Notes: generated by a model from the sequence alone, not told the origin. A DNA stretch of 64,000 bases from Actinoplanes cyaneus (GCF_016862095.1 NZ_BOMH01000001.1:124001-188000), one strand, 5' to 3'; positions 17,711 through 27,362 are shown, counted from the stretch's first letter. Numbers and translations are program-made.

Positions 17711-19068
17711 GAGCGCGCCGATCCGTGCACTGATCCGTGGACGGCCGGGCGGCCCAGGGCACGGTAGTCCCAGCCCGCGGCGGCCCAGTGGGCGGGGACG
17801 AGCGCGTGCCGCCCGTCGACGATCCGGGTGCGGCGCACGACCGCGGCCATCGCCGACGGGGAGATCTCCCGGAACTCGTTCCACTCGGTGAGCAGCACGA
17901 CCACGTCCGCGTCGCGGGCGGCGTCGAGGGCGCTGGTGGCGTACCCCAACTCGGGGTGCACCCGCCGTGCGTTGTCCAGCGCGGCCGGATCGAAAACGGT
18001 CACGACCGCGCCCATCCGGTGCAGGGTGGCCGCCACGTCGAGGGCCGGCGCGTCGCGGATGTCGTCGGAGTTCGGCTTGAACGCGGCGCCGAGCGCGGCG
18101 ACCCGTTTGCCGGCGACGTCCCCGGCGCAGAGCTCGACGACCAGGTCGACGGTACGGGCGCGGCGTCGCCGGTTGATCCCGTCGATCTCGCGCAGGAAGC
18201 CGACGGCCTGGCCGACTCCCAACTCCTCGGCCCGATGCGCGAACGCCCGGATGTCCTTGGGCAGGCAGCCGCCGCCGAAACCGAGCCCGGGGCGCAGGAA
18301 CTTCCCGCCGATCCGCTCGTCGTAGGCCAGCGCCTCGGCCAGGTCGTGCACGTCGGCGCCGGTGGCCTCGCAGACCTCGGCCATCGCGTTGATGTAGGAG
18401 ATCTTGGTGGCCAGGAACGAGTTCGCGGCGACCTTCACCAGCTCGGCGGTCTGCAGGTCGGTGACCTTGACCGGCACGTCCTGGGCGATCACCGGCCCGA
18501 ACGCGGCGCGCAGCTGCTCCTGCGCCCACGCGGAGGTCACGCCGAAGACCAGCCGGTCGGGTTTCATCGTGTCGTCGACGGCGAAGCCCTCGCGCAGGAA
18601 CTCCGGGTTCCACGCCAGCTCGACCTGGTCACCGGCCGGCGCGGTGGTACGCAGCAGCTCGGCGAGACGCGCGGCGGTACCCACCGGGACGGTGGACTTG
18701 CCGACCACCAGCGTGCGGCGGGTCAGGTGCGGAGCGAGACTCGTGACCGCCGCGTCGACGTACCGCAGATCGGCGGCCTCGGAATCAGCCTGCTGGGGCG
18801 TACCGACGCAGAGGAAATGGACGTCGCCGAAGGCGGCGGCCTCGCGGAAGTCGCTGGTGAACCGCAGGCGGCCGGATTCCAGGGCCTTGGCCAGCAGCTC
18901 GGGCAGGCCGGGCTCGAAGAACGGGACCTCGCCCGCGGTCAGCTTCTCGATCTTGCTGGTGTCCACGTCGACACCGAGCACCTCGAAGCCCATGACGGCC
19001 ATGCAGATCGCATGGGTGGCACCGAGATATCCGGTGCCGATCACGGTGAGACGGGGACGTGCGGTCAT
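17707..19068 (-). CDS. UDP-glucose 6-dehydrogenase
   Basis: 453 residues. It oxidises UDP-glucose to UDP-glucuronate with two NAD+. Visible features are the NAD-binding GTGYLGATHA (about residues 11-20), GKSTVPVGT, the substrate-binding AWNPEFLREG, the LVKVAANSFLATKISYINA helix, the catalytic Cys in FGGGCLPKD, and AFKPNSDDIRDAPALD. Length and motifs are normal. The start shares one base with the stop of the phosphoglycosyltransferase gene (TGATG). It suggests a uronic acid in the polymer. Confidence 0.93.
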   Translation of the reverse strand: MTARPRLTVIGTGYLGATHAICMAVMGFEVLGVDVDTSKIEKLTAGEVPFFEPGLPELLAKALESGRLRFTSDFREAAAFGDVHFLCVGTPQQADSEAADLRYVDAAVTSLAPHLTRRTLVVGKSTVPVGTAARLAELLRTTAPAGDQVELAWNPEFLREGFAVDDTMKPDRLVFGVTSAWAQEQLRAAFGPVIAQDVPVKVTDLQTAELVKVAANSFLATKISYINAMAEVCEATGADVHDLAEALAYDERIGGKFLRPGLGFGGGCLPKDIRAFAHRAEELGVGQAVGFLREIDGINRRRRARTVDLVVELCAGDVAGKRVAALGAAFKPNSDDIRDAPALDVAATLHRMGAVVTVFDPAALDNARRVHPELGYATSALDAARDADVVVLLTEWNEFREISPSAMAAVVRRTRIVDGRHALVPAHWAAAGWDYRALGRPAVHGSVHGSARS

Positions 19069-20564
19069 CAATAAGCTCCCGAGCTGCGCACGACGGCGCT
19101 GACGGTACGGAACAGAATGGCCAGGTCCATGGCAAGCGACCAGTTCTCCACATAGCTGAGGTCGAGCCGGATCGACTCCTCCCAGGACAGGTCGGAGCGG
19201 CCGGACACCTGCCAGAGGCCGGTCAGGCCGGGCTTGACGACGAGCCGGCGCAACATGTCCGACGGGTAGCCGGCGACCTCGCGGGCCAGCGGCGGGCGCG
19301 GGCCGACCAGGGACATGTCGCCCTTGAGCACGTTGAACAGCTGCGGCAGCTCGTCCACCGAGAAGCGGCGCAGCCAGTTGCCGATCGGGGTGATCCGCGG
19401 GTCCTGCTTGATCTTGAAGAGCTCGCCGTCGTGCTCGTTGAGCGCCTGCAGCTCGGCCAGTCGCGCCTCGGCGTCGACGACCATCGTGCGGAACTTGTAG
19501 AGCATGAAGGTGCGGCCGTTCTTGCCGACGCGTTCCTGTTTGAAGATCGCCGGGCCGCGCCCGCCCTTGCCGAACATCACCAGGCCGGCGACGACGAGCA
19601 GGATCGGCGACAGCAGGGTGAGCAGCACGGTCGCGCCGACCCGGTCGAAGGTGGCCTTGAAGAACCGCGCGCTGCCCTTCAGCTTCGGGTGCTCGACGTG
19701 CAGCATCGGCAGGCCGTCGACCGGGCGGATGGTGGTGCGGTCACCGGCGACGTCGACCAGCGTGCTGGCCACGATCAGGTCGATCTCCTCGCGTTCCAGC
19801 TGCCAGGCGAGCCGGCGCAGGGCCGGCCCGTCGATTTCCGGGCAGGCCAGCACGATCACGGTGTCCGCGTCGGCGCGGGTCACCGCCGAGTCGACCTTGT
19901 CGAAGGTGCCGTAGACCGGCGGCATGCCGGCGGCGAACGTCTTCGGGGTCGGCGCGGCCGGCAGCACGGCGCCGATCACGCCGAGGCCGTGGTAGCGCTC
20001 GCGGCGCAGCCGGCGGGTCATGTCGGAGACCGCCTGCTCGTGCCCGACCAGCAGGACCCGGTGCAGGCGGTTGCCACGGCCCCACGAGCGGTGCAGGCGC
20101 TGCCGGTAGAGGTAGCGGGCGCCGAGGTCCACGACGATGGCCAGCGGCAGCGCGATGCTGACGTAACCGCGGGCCAGGCGCAGGTCGAAGGCGAACGAGA
20201 CGATGGCGAGCATGGCGGTGAGGCCGACGCCGGCCCGGAACACGCGGGCGTACTCGTCGGTGCCGACGAACAGGTGGCGCGGCTCGTAGGCGCGGTTCGC
20301 CGAGAGACAGAGAATCCACGCGATCGGCAGGACCGCCGTGAGCAGGATGTAGCCCTTGAGGTTGGGTTCGTCACCGTCCGGGCCGAAGCGCAGGACCAGG
20401 GCCCAGGACGCGGCGCCGAGGCCGACGACGTAGTCGATCAGGTACAGCATCCGGGCGTACCGGTTCTGCCAGCCCGCTCTGGTCTCGCCGGCTCGTTTGC
20501 CCCGCCGGATGCCGAGCGCTCTTTCGCTCAGATCGACGGTGGCCAGCGACTCGATTGTCTGCAC
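19068..20564 (-). CDS. Polyprenyl-phosphate sugar phosphotransferase (initiating enzyme)
   Basis: 498 residues. Four N-terminal membrane helices (about 40-160) and a Rossmann-like middle region precede the C-terminal bacterial sugar transferase domain, with FKQERVGKNGRTFMLYKFRTM, DELPQLFNVLKGDMSLVGPRPP and PGLTGLWQVSGRS. It transfers a sugar-1-phosphate to undecaprenyl phosphate, starting the repeat unit (WbaP/CpsE type). GTG 20564 is favoured, with a G-rich ribosome site just upstream; a TTG 60 bases earlier is less likely. First gene of the minus-strand right-arm operon. Confidence 0.92.
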   Translation of the reverse strand: MQTIESLATVDLSERALGIRRGKRAGETRAGWQNRYARMLYLIDYVVGLGAASWALVLRFGPDGDEPNLKGYILLTAVLPIAWILCLSANRAYEPRHLFVGTDEYARVFRAGVGLTAMLAIVSFAFDLRLARGYVSIALPLAIVVDLGARYLYRQRLHRSWGRGNRLHRVLLVGHEQAVSDMTRRLRRERYHGLGVIGAVLPAAPTPKTFAAGMPPVYGTFDKVDSAVTRADADTVIVLACPEIDGPALRRLAWQLEREEIDLIVASTLVDVAGDRTTIRPVDGLPMLHVEHPKLKGSARFFKATFDRVGATVLLTLLSPILLVVAGLVMFGKGGRGPAIFKQERVGKNGRTFMLYKFRTMVVDAEARLAELQALNEHDGELFKIKQDPRITPIGNWLRRFSVDELPQLFNVLKGDMSLVGPRPPLAREVAGYPSDMLRRLVVKPGLTGLWQVSGRSDLSWEESIRLDLSYVENWSLAMDLAILFRTVSAVVRSSGAY

Positions 20565-20834
20565 GCCTCTGCCCCCATTGGCTGCGGTCAATCCATTGTT
20601 GATAATAGGTGGGAATCCGGACAAGCCGGATCCGTCAGGTGCCGAAGCCCGCGCTTAGCTTAGAGTGATCAGCCGGTAACTTACAGGCGACCCACCGGAC
20701 ACATGAGACAGACTCCCGAACGGCACCCCGTTCGCGCTACAGCTTTCCGTCCGACGGGATTGGCGGTTCGGACGAGCCTCAGGGATGTCCGTCCAGTTCG
20801 GAGCGAGCCGCCATACTACGGCGCTCCGTGCAGG
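20565..20834 (-). promoter_or_regulatory. Upstream region of the right-arm polysaccharide operon
   Basis: 270 bases without a gene. On the minus strand a TATTAT hexamer at 20602-20607 lies about 37 bases before the GTG start and could be a -10 box, but no good -35 is present at 16-18 bases. Nothing else was recognised. Confidence 0.35.
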
Positions 20835-21464
20835 TCAATCGTCAGCGACGAGTGATTGACTGTCATCATCTCGACGCAAGGTTTCCCGATAGTCACGACA
20901 CGTGTCGTACCGCGGTAGCAACCCGGAGGCGAGGGCCTCGGACAGCGTCGGCGCGGCGGCGTCCTTCGGCGACAGCAGCGGCGTCCCGACCGGCCAGGTG
21001 ATGCCCAGCTCCGGGTCGAGCGGATGCACGCCGTGCTCGTGGCCCGGGCGGTACGTCGACGAGCAGAGATACGCCACGACGGCGCCCTCCGTCAGCGAGC
21101 AGAACGCGTGCCCCAGCCCCTCGGCGAGATAGACGGCGCGCCGGTCCACGTCGTCCAGCCGCACCGCCTCCCACTGCCCGAAGGTCGGCGAGCCGGCGCG
21201 GACGTCGACGACCACGTCGAGGACGGCGCCCGCCACGCAGGTCACATACTTGGCCTGGCCGGGCGGGACGTCGGCGAAGTGGACGCCGCGCACCACGCCG
21301 GCGGCCGAGGTGGAGAGGTTCGCCTGGGCCAGGTCGAGCGGGTGCCCCACGACGGCGGCCAGGTGGTCGAAGCGGTACCACTCGAGGAAGGTGCCGCGGT
21401 CGTCGCCGAACTGCGCGGGAGTGACCTCCCACGCGCCCTCGATGCTCAACGGGCGGATCTTCAC
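20835..21464 (-). CDS. rfbC: dTDP-4-dehydrorhamnose 3,5-epimerase
   Basis: 209 residues. It epimerises dTDP-4-keto-6-deoxyglucose at C3 and C5 in dTDP-L-rhamnose synthesis. The cupin fold shows [13 protein letters not shown], the catalytic His in [15 protein letters not shown], and [13 protein letters not shown] with the C-terminal [20 protein letters not shown]. The C-terminal tail after about residue 180 is slightly longer than usual. GTG start overlaps the rfbA stop as GTGA. Confidence 0.92.
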   Translation of the reverse strand: MKIRPLSIEGAWEVTPAQFGDDRGTFLEWYRFDHLAAVVGHPLDLAQANLSTSAAGVVRGVHFADVPPGQAKYVTCVAGAVLDVVVDVRAGSPTFGQWEAVRLDDVDRRAVYLAEGLGHAFCSLTEGAVVAYLCSSTYRPGHEHGVHPLDPELGITWPVGTPLLSPKDAAAPTLSEALASGLLPRYDTCRDYRETLRRDDDSQSLVADD

Positions 21465-22345
21465 AGCGCTCCCCCGAACGGGCCGGTCTCCAGCAGACGT
21501 TCCAGGTACGTGCCGTAACCGCTCTTCAGCAACGGCCCGGCCAGCTCACGCAGCTGATCGTCGGAGATGAAGCCGAGCCGCCACGCGGCCTCCTCGACGC
21601 AGCCGATCTTCAGACCCTGGCGTTCCTCGATCACCCGTACGTACTCCGAGGCCTGCACCATCGACTGGAACGTGCCGGTGTCCAGCCACACCGTGCCACG
21701 GTCCAGCACGGTGACGTCGAGCCGGCCACGGCGCAGGTACTCCTCGTTCACGGCGGTGATCTCCAGCTCGCCCCGCGCGCTGGGCTCCAGGGCGTCGGCG
21801 ATCCCCACCACGTCGGCATCGTAGAAGTAGAGCCCCGGAACGACGTACGTCGACTTGGGCTTCCCGGGCTTCTCCTCGATCGACAGCACCGTGCCGGACT
21901 CGTCGAACTCGACGACGCCGTACCGCTCGGGGTCGGCGACCGGGTAGGCGAAGATCCGCCCGCCGGCCGGCTCCCGGAAGCGCGCGAGCTGCCGGCCGAG
22001 GCCGACGCCGTGGAAGATGTTGTCGCCGAGGATCAGCGCAACCGGCTCGTTCCCGATGAAATCGCGGCCGATCCGGAACGCCTGGGCGATCCCATCCGGT
22101 TTCGGTTGTTCGGCATAAGAAAGGGACAGACCGAATCGGCTGCCGTCACCGAGCAAGCGCTCGAAATGCGGTTGATCCTCGGGGGTGGTGATGACCAGGA
22201 TCTCCTGAATTCCGGCGGAGACCAGCGTGGTCAGCGGGTAGTACACCATCGGTTTGTCGAAAATGGGCATCAGCTGTTTCGACATGGCCATCGTGATCGG
22301 CCAGAGTCGTGAGCCGGTGCCACCGGCCAGCAGGATTCCGCGCAC
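21461..22345 (-). CDS. rfbA: Glucose-1-phosphate thymidylyltransferase
   Basis: 294 residues. It makes dTDP-glucose from dTTP and glucose-1-phosphate, the first step to dTDP-L-rhamnose. [14 protein letters not shown] (nucleotide loop, residues 5-18), the [16 protein letters not shown] signature, [10 protein letters not shown] and [11 protein letters not shown] are all present. The length is standard. Divergent from rfbB, with 45 bases between the start codons. Confidence 0.95.
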   Translation of the reverse strand: MRGILLAGGTGSRLWPITMAMSKQLMPIFDKPMVYYPLTTLVSAGIQEILVITTPEDQPHFERLLGDGSRFGLSLSYAEQPKPDGIAQAFRIGRDFIGNEPVALILGDNIFHGVGLGRQLARFREPAGGRIFAYPVADPERYGVVEFDESGTVLSIEEKPGKPKSTYVVPGLYFYDADVVGIADALEPSARGELEITAVNEEYLRRGRLDVTVLDRGTVWLDTGTFQSMVQASEYVRVIEERQGLKIGCVEEAAWRLGFISDDQLRELAGPLLKSGYGTYLERLLETGPFGGAL

Positions 22346-22390
22346 TGACGAAGACTAAACACAGTGGAGGCGGTAGTACACTCGGCCGCT

Positions 22391-23368
22391 GTGCAGATTC
22401 TCGTGACCGGGGGCGCCGGTTTCATCGGTTCGGCCTATGTCCGGGCGGTACTAAAGGATGAATTCGCGGGGGTTGCCGGCGCGTCGGTGACCGTCCTGGA
22501 CCTGTTGTCCTATTCCGGCAACCGGGCGAATCTGCCGGTGACGGATTCCCGACTCGACTTCGTGCAGGGCGACATCGGCGACGCGAAGCTGCTGCGTGAC
22601 CTGCTGCCCGGCCACGACGTGATCGTCCACTTCGCCGCCGAGTCGCACGTGGACCGGTCGATCAGCGGCGCGGTGCCGTTCGTGACGACCAACGTGCTCG
22701 GCACGCAGGTGCTCCTCGACGCTGCGCGGGAGACCGGGATCGGCCGTTTCCTGCACGTCTCGACCGACGAGGTGTACGGGTCGATCGACGCCGGATCGTG
22801 GACCGAGACGTGGCCACTCGCGCCGAACTCGCCGTACGCGGCCTCGAAAGCCTCGTCCGATCTCCTGGCCCTCGCGGCGCACCGGACCCACGGCATGGAC
22901 GTCGTGGTCACCCGCTGCTCGAACAACTACGGCACGCACCAGTTCCCCGAGAAGCTCATCCCGCTCTTCGTGACGAACCTGCTCGACGGCAGGAAGGTGC
23001 CGCTCTACGGCGACGGCGGCAACATCCGCGACTGGCTGCACGTCACCGACCACGTCCGCGGCATCCAGCTCGCGCTGGAGAAGGGGCGGGCCGGCGAGGT
23101 CTACAACATCGGCGGTGGCACCGAGCTGACCAACCGCGACCTCACCGGGCTGCTCCTGCGGGCGTGCGGCGCGAGCTGGGACATGGTCACCCCGGTCCAG
23201 GACCGCCCGGGCCACGACCGGCGCTACTCGCTCGACATCACCAAGATCAGAGACGAGTTGGGGTACGAGCCGCAGGTCACCCTCGAGCGGGGACTGGCCG
23301 ACACGGTCACCTGGTACCGGGAAAACCGAGCCTGGTGGGAGCCGCTCAAGGCCCGGGCCGGGCTCTGA
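22391..23368 (+). CDS. rfbB: dTDP-glucose 4,6-dehydratase
   Basis: 325 residues. It converts dTDP-glucose to dTDP-4-keto-6-deoxyglucose. The NAD motif TGGAGFIGS lies at residues 6-14, the catalytic STDEVYGSID is followed by SPYAASKAS with the Tyr-x3-Lys pair, and VTRCSNNYG and PLYGDGGNIRDWLHVTDH are family signatures. GTG 22391 was chosen over GTG 22364 because the conserved N-terminus starts there; no ribosome site precedes it and TACACT (22377-22382) eight bases upstream suggests a leaderless mRNA. Confidence 0.94.
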   Translation: MQILVTGGAGFIGSAYVRAVLKDEFAGVAGASVTVLDLLSYSGNRANLPVTDSRLDFVQGDIGDAKLLRDLLPGHDVIVHFAAESHVDRSISGAVPFVTTNVLGTQVLLDAARETGIGRFLHVSTDEVYGSIDAGSWTETWPLAPNSPYAASKASSDLLALAAHRTHGMDVVVTRCSNNYGTHQFPEKLIPLFVTNLLDGRKVPLYGDGGNIRDWLHVTDHVRGIQLALEKGRAGEVYNIGGGTELTNRDLTGLLLRACGASWDMVTPVQDRPGHDRRYSLDITKIRDELGYEPQVTLERGLADTVTWYRENRAWWEPLKARAGL

Positions 23369-24192
23369 TGCGCTGGCTGATCACCGGCGCGGGCGGGATG
23401 CTCGGCCGTGACCTGCAGACCGTCCTGCACGGTCAGAATGTCGTCGCGGCCACCCGTGCCGAGCTGGACGTCCGCGACCCGGACGCGGTCCGCGACGCGG
23501 TCGACGGCGCCGACGTCGTGATCAACGCGGCGGCGTGGACCGACGTGGACGGTGCCGAGACGTCCGAGGAGGCGGCCACCGCGATCAACGGGCACGGCGC
23601 GCGGAACCTCGCCCTCGCCGCCGGCAAGCGCCTCATCCACGTCTCCACCGACTACGTCTTCGACGGGACCGCGACGACGCCGATCCCGGAGGACGCGCGG
23701 CGGGCGCCGCTCAACGCCTACGGCCGGGGCAAGGCGGTGGGCGAGGAGGCGGTGCTGGCGGCGGGCGGGTCCGTGGTCAGAACCGCCTGGTTGTACGGCG
23801 AACACGGGCCCAACTTCGTCCGCACCATGCTGCGCCTGGCCGCCACCCGGGACACGCTCGACGTGGTGGACGACCAGGAAGGGCCGCCGACCTGGTCGTA
23901 CGCGCTCGCGCAGCAGCTGGTGGCGCTGGGCCGCTCGTCCGCCGCACCCGGGATCTACCACGGCACCGCCGCCGGGTCGACCACGTGGTGCGGGCTGGCC
24001 CGGGCGGTCTTCGCCGAGGCAGGACTGGATCCTTCCCGCGTACGGGCGACGACCAGTGACCGTTTCGTCAGGCCGGCGAGACGGCCGTCCTACAGCGTGC
24101 TGTCGCATGCCCGCTGGGCCGGGAGCGGGGTGGCTCCGCTGCGGGACTGGCGCTCGATGCTCACCCAGGCGATGCCGGTGCTGCGGCCGTAG
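23368..24192 (+). CDS. rfbD: dTDP-4-dehydrorhamnose reductase
   Basis: 274 residues. The last step to dTDP-L-rhamnose, using NAD(P)H. It has TGAGGMLGRDL at the N-terminus, VINAAAWTDVDGAE, HVSTDYVFDG, the YGRGK catalytic Tyr-x3-Lys and VRTAWLYGEHG. The start shares one base with the rfbB stop (TGATG). The C-terminal region RPSYSVLSH is typical of the substrate-binding end. Confidence 0.94.
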   Translation: MRWLITGAGGMLGRDLQTVLHGQNVVAATRAELDVRDPDAVRDAVDGADVVINAAAWTDVDGAETSEEAATAINGHGARNLALAAGKRLIHVSTDYVFDGTATTPIPEDARRAPLNAYGRGKAVGEEAVLAAGGSVVRTAWLYGEHGPNFVRTMLRLAATRDTLDVVDDQEGPPTWSYALAQQLVALGRSSAAPGIYHGTAAGSTTWCGLARAVFAEAGLDPSRVRATTSDRFVRPARRPSYSVLSHARWAGSGVAPLRDWRSMLTQAMPVLRP

Positions 24193-24273
24193 GTCATTGC
24201 CGTGCCGCGGCCCTGGCGCAAGCCTGCTGCCGCTGCAGGGGAAGTTGTCGTACCCCTGGCCGAGAATGGGGCC

Positions 24274-24546
24274 ATGAGTAACGACGCGCTCACTCTCCTG
24301 TTCTCCGTGCTGCTGGCCGTGCTGGCCACCAGGCTGTTCGCGCTGCTGGTGGCCATGATCGCGGGCGGCCCGGATCGACCTTCCGCGGTCAGGTGCCGCG
24401 GGCTTCCGGTGCGGCGGCGCGCCCGGGCAGCACCAGCAGCACGGCGAGCAGCAGCGGCAGCGACAGGGCCACCATGCTCGCGACCTGATGGAAGCGCGGG
24501 AAGACGTCCAGGTGGAAGGCGTGCCACAGGAAATGCTCCGCGCTGA
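24274..24546 (+). CDS. Possible small membrane protein (uncertain)
   Basis: A 90-codon frame whose first 32 residues (MSNDALTLLFSVLLAVLATR and onward) form one convincing membrane helix. After about residue 38 the composition becomes Arg/Ala-rich because the frame runs antisense through the end of the convergent gene at 24389. It may be a real short gene whose 3' end is decayed or truncated by the neighbour, or chance. Confidence 0.3.
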   Translation: MSNDALTLLFSVLLAVLATRLFALLVAMIAGGPDRPSAVRCRGLPVRRRARAAPAARRAAAAATGPPCSRPDGSAGRRPGGRRATGNAPR

Positions 24547-24802
24547 AGATCAGCCACGCGCCGCCGGCGGTCGTCCGCAGCACCGGCCGGCGCAGCGCGG
24601 CGACCGACAGCACCAGCAGCGCGAGGTAGAGGCCGCCCACATCCCGGACCAGGTGCTCGTTGTAGGGGCCGAGCGCTGAGACCCAGTGCGCGCCCGGCCA
24701 GGGGAAGTCGCGGTAGAAGGAGAGGGGGAACGCGCCGGCCCAGACACCGACGAGGGCGGCGTTCAGAGCCAGGATCACCGTGGCGACCGTCTTCGCTGTC
24801 AC
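24389..24802 (-). CDS. Small four-helix membrane protein
   Basis: 137 residues with four hydrophobic segments (about 5-25, 52-70, 74-92 and 105-128). HWVSALGPYNEHLVRDVGGLY and AEHFLWHAFHLD carry conserved-looking polar residues within or near helices. The family resembles uncharacterised DUF-type membrane proteins; no function is claimed. GTG start overlaps the stop of the upstream NAD-binding gene as GTGA, so the two form one operon. Confidence 0.75.
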   Translation of the reverse strand: MTAKTVATVILALNAALVGVWAGAFPLSFYRDFPWPGAHWVSALGPYNEHLVRDVGGLYLALLVLSVAALRRPVLRTTAGGAWLIFSAEHFLWHAFHLDVFPRFHQVASMVALSLPLLLAVLLVLPGRAAAPEARGT

Positions 24803-25539
24803 GGGAGCTCCGCCAGCCACTGGTCGAAGGTCTGGGTGCCGCGCAGACCCGGACCGTCGGGGAGAGCGCCACCGGACTTCATCGCGCGCCCCGCCTCGCC
24901 CGGCAGCGGGAAGCTGAGAACCCACTTGCGCGGGCCGTGCCGCCGGGAGACCTTCCTGACCAGGTCCGCCATCTGCAGCGGCTCGGGGCCGGCGAGCTCC
25001 GGAGCCATGCCGCGCGGTTCGCCCCCGGCGAGGCGGACCAGTTCGGCGGCCACCTCGCGGGCGGCGACCGGCTGGCTCAGCATCGCCGGCACCACCGCGA
25101 CCGGCCCACCGAAACGGGTCAGCGACTGCAGCGCGAACTCGTGGAACTGCGCCGCCCGCAGCACCGTCACCGGCACCGGACCGGCCAGCGCCACCCTCTC
25201 CTGGTTGAGCTTCGCCCGGTAGTAGCCCCACGGCACCCGATCGATACCGATGATCGACACCAGGACGTGGTGCCCGACCCCGGCCCGCACCCCGGCCGCC
25301 TGCAGATTCCGGGTCACCGTCTCGAAGAACCGGGTCGCCCGGTCCCCGCTCACCGTCTCGATGTTCGACACGTCGATCACCACGTCGGCGCCGTGCAACG
25401 CCTCGTCCAGGCCCTGGCCCATGGTCAGGTCCACGCCGCGCGCCCGCGACATCACCACCACGTCGTGACCGGCCTCGCTCGCCGCCGTGACCACCAGTCT
25501 GCCCAGCCAGCCGGTTCCCCCGGCCACCGCGATCCGCAT
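24799..25539 (-). CDS. NAD(P)-binding NmrA/SDR-like protein
   Basis: 246 residues. The Rossmann start MRIAVAGGTGWLGRLVV has the GxxGxxG motif of atypical SDRs, followed by VVVMSRARGVDL and DVVIDVSNIET. The Tyr in YYRAKLNQERV sits in an atypical YxxxK position. Probably an oxidoreductase or redox-sensor-type protein. ATG 25539 is supported by GAGGGTGG five bases upstream. It is coupled to the small membrane protein gene. Confidence 0.85.
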   Translation of the reverse strand: MRIAVAGGTGWLGRLVVTAASEAGHDVVVMSRARGVDLTMGQGLDEALHGADVVIDVSNIETVSGDRATRFFETVTRNLQAAGVRAGVGHHVLVSIIGIDRVPWGYYRAKLNQERVALAGPVPVTVLRAAQFHEFALQSLTRFGGPVAVVPAMLSQPVAAREVAAELVRLAGGEPRGMAPELAGPEPLQMADLVRKVSRRHGPRKWVLSFPLPGEAGRAMKSGGALPDGPGLRGTQTFDQWLAELP

Positions 25540-25720
25540 CCGGACCACCCTCTCTCGCGTCGTTGTCACGAGGAGGACAGATCAGCCCCGGGAAATGTGA
25601 CAGCCGTGTGGCCCGGGTCTCAGCTCACCGTCGGCCCCGCCCGGGCCCGGCACGCGACTCGGCATCCGACGTTAGGCTTCCGGCTGTCACGATGAGGGCG
25701 CATCCGGACATGAGGTGGTT

Positions 25721-26272
25721 GTGCCCGACGACGACGGATTCCGGCAGATGTACGCGGCGAACTTCCCGCCGTTGCTCGGCTATGCCCTGCGCCGGGTCGA
25801 GCAACCGGCAGACGCGGCCGACATCGTCGCCGAGACGTTCCTGATCGCCTGGCGGCGCCGGGACGAGATGCCCGGCGGCGCCGAGACCCGGCTCTGGCTC
25901 TACGGCGTGGCCCGTCGCGTCCTGGCCAATCATCATCGCGGCGGGGAGCGGCGCGACCGTCTCGGTGAGCGACTGCGACGGCGGCTCGCGGCCGTCGTCC
26001 CCGATCCGGGCAACGACGTCCCGGAGCGCCTGGCCGTCCGCGACGCCCTGGCCCGGCTCGGCGACCTGGACCGTGAGGTGCTGACCCTGACCGTCTGGGA
26101 GGGGCTGGAGCCGCGGGAGGTCGCCGAGGTGCTCGGGGTGAGCGCAGCCGTCGTGCGCACCCGGCTGTCGCGGGCCCGCATGCGGATGCGCCGACTCGTC
26201 GGTGACGATCTGCGCCCGTCCGGACATGTCTCCAGCGTCCTGACCGCACCCACCCCGGAGGAGGGCCGATGA
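25721..26272 (+). CDS. ECF-type RNA polymerase sigma factor
   Basis: 183 residues. Region 2 (about 7-75) contains LLGYALRRVEQPADAADIVA and TFLIAWRR; region 4 (about 115-165) contains REVLTLTVWEGLEPREVAEV and the recognition helix VSAAVVRTRLSRARMRMRR. GTG 25721 has GAGG five bases upstream; an in-frame GTG six bases earlier overlaps that site. The next gene overlaps as ATGA and encodes a membrane-anchored protein probably acting as its partner. Confidence 0.9.
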   Translation: MPDDDGFRQMYAANFPPLLGYALRRVEQPADAADIVAETFLIAWRRRDEMPGGAETRLWLYGVARRVLANHHRGGERRDRLGERLRRRLAAVVPDPGNDVPERLAVRDALARLGDLDREVLTLTVWEGLEPREVAEVLGVSAAVVRTRLSRARMRMRRLVGDDLRPSGHVSSVLTAPTPEEGR

Positions 26273-27297
26273 CCGACGACCGCCTGGACCGCATGATCCG
26301 CGGCGCCGATCCGTACCGTCTCGCCGATCTCGACGGGGCTGACCAGGAACTCCTGGAGGAGATCATGTCCACGCCCGACGCGCTTCCCCGCAGGCGCCGC
26401 TTCCTCGTCCCGCTGGCCACCGCCGCGGCCGTCACCGGCATCGTCGGCGCTGCCGCGCTGTTCGCGCCGGGGCGTGACACCACGCAGTACGCCGCGCCGG
26501 CGCCCTACATCTCGATCGCCGCGCCGAGCGAGGCTCTCGTGGTCAAGGCGGCCGAGGAGAACCCGCGCCTGCTCATCACCGAGCTGGGCTGGAAGATCAC
26601 CAGTGTCTACGGTTTCGCCGGCGCGAGCGGCGACATCTTCTTCGCGAACGGCGACCGTTCGATGAACATCACCTGGTACCCGGCCCGGGAGTACGACGGC
26701 TACTACCGGGACCGCCTGGCGGTCAGCGCGCCGCAGGCGTCGGCGATCGGTGACTGGCCGGGCGACGTGTTCACGTACAGCGACTCGGACTTCGCGCTGA
26801 TGCTCAGGCCCCGCGACGGCATGTTCGCCGAGTTGCGTACCGGCGGCACGTGGACGCGGGCCGGGTTCGACGCGCTGCTGCCCAGGATCGAACGGGTCGA
26901 CGCGAAGGCGTTTCTGGCCGCGATGCCGCCCGAGGTCGTCACCCCGGACAAGGCGGCCGAGGCGGCGAACCGCATCCTGGCCGACGTGCCGAAGCCGCCG
27001 GACTTCGACGACGGCACGCTGCTCACCTTCGGCACCAACGACCCGTACCAGTTCGGCGCCCAGGTCACCGCACGGATCGGCTGCGCCTGGATCGCCGAGT
27101 ACCAGCGGGCCGACCGCGCCGGCGACGAGGCCGCCCTCTCCAAGGCCCAGCTGGCGTTGCGCAGCAGCCACAACTGGAAGGTTCTCAAGTCCATGGTCGA
27201 CGAGGGCGACTGGGCCGAGGGCTTCTGGGAGCTGGCCGACAAGGCCGCCGAGGGCCGGATCCCCCAGGACTACCGGAGCAGCCTCGGCTGCGATTGA
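26269..27297 (+). CDS. Membrane-anchored CU044_5270-like protein, putative sigma-factor partner
   Basis: 342 residues. A cytoplasmic N-terminus (about 1-45, with LDRMIRGADPYRLADLDGAD and PRRRRF), one membrane helix (about 46-66) and a large extracytoplasmic domain. This layout and coupling to an ECF sigma gene are typical of the CU044_5270 group, often inferred to control the sigma factor. No zinc-binding anti-sigma motif (HxxxCxxC) is present, so anti-sigma activity is only an inference from context. Confidence 0.8.
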   Translation: MTDDRLDRMIRGADPYRLADLDGADQELLEEIMSTPDALPRRRRFLVPLATAAAVTGIVGAAALFAPGRDTTQYAAPAPYISIAAPSEALVVKAAEENPRLLITELGWKITSVYGFAGASGDIFFANGDRSMNITWYPAREYDGYYRDRLAVSAPQASAIGDWPGDVFTYSDSDFALMLRPRDGMFAELRTGGTWTRAGFDALLPRIERVDAKAFLAAMPPEVVTPDKAAEAANRILADVPKPPDFDDGTLLTFGTNDPYQFGAQVTARIGCAWIAEYQRADRAGDEAALSKAQLALRSSHNWKVLKSMVDEGDWAEGFWELADKAAEGRIPQDYRSSLGCD

Positions 27298-27362
27298 CGC
27301 GGGACGTGGCCGAGCGCCCGCACCGTCACGCGTGCCTGCCCGGGGATGGCTATCTTGACGCG

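Noticed and set aside
24274-24546. Full-length 90-residue reading of the small membrane ORF as a confident gene
   Set aside because: Only the first third looks like protein; the rest is antisense to the well-supported convergent gene, so it is listed only at low confidence.
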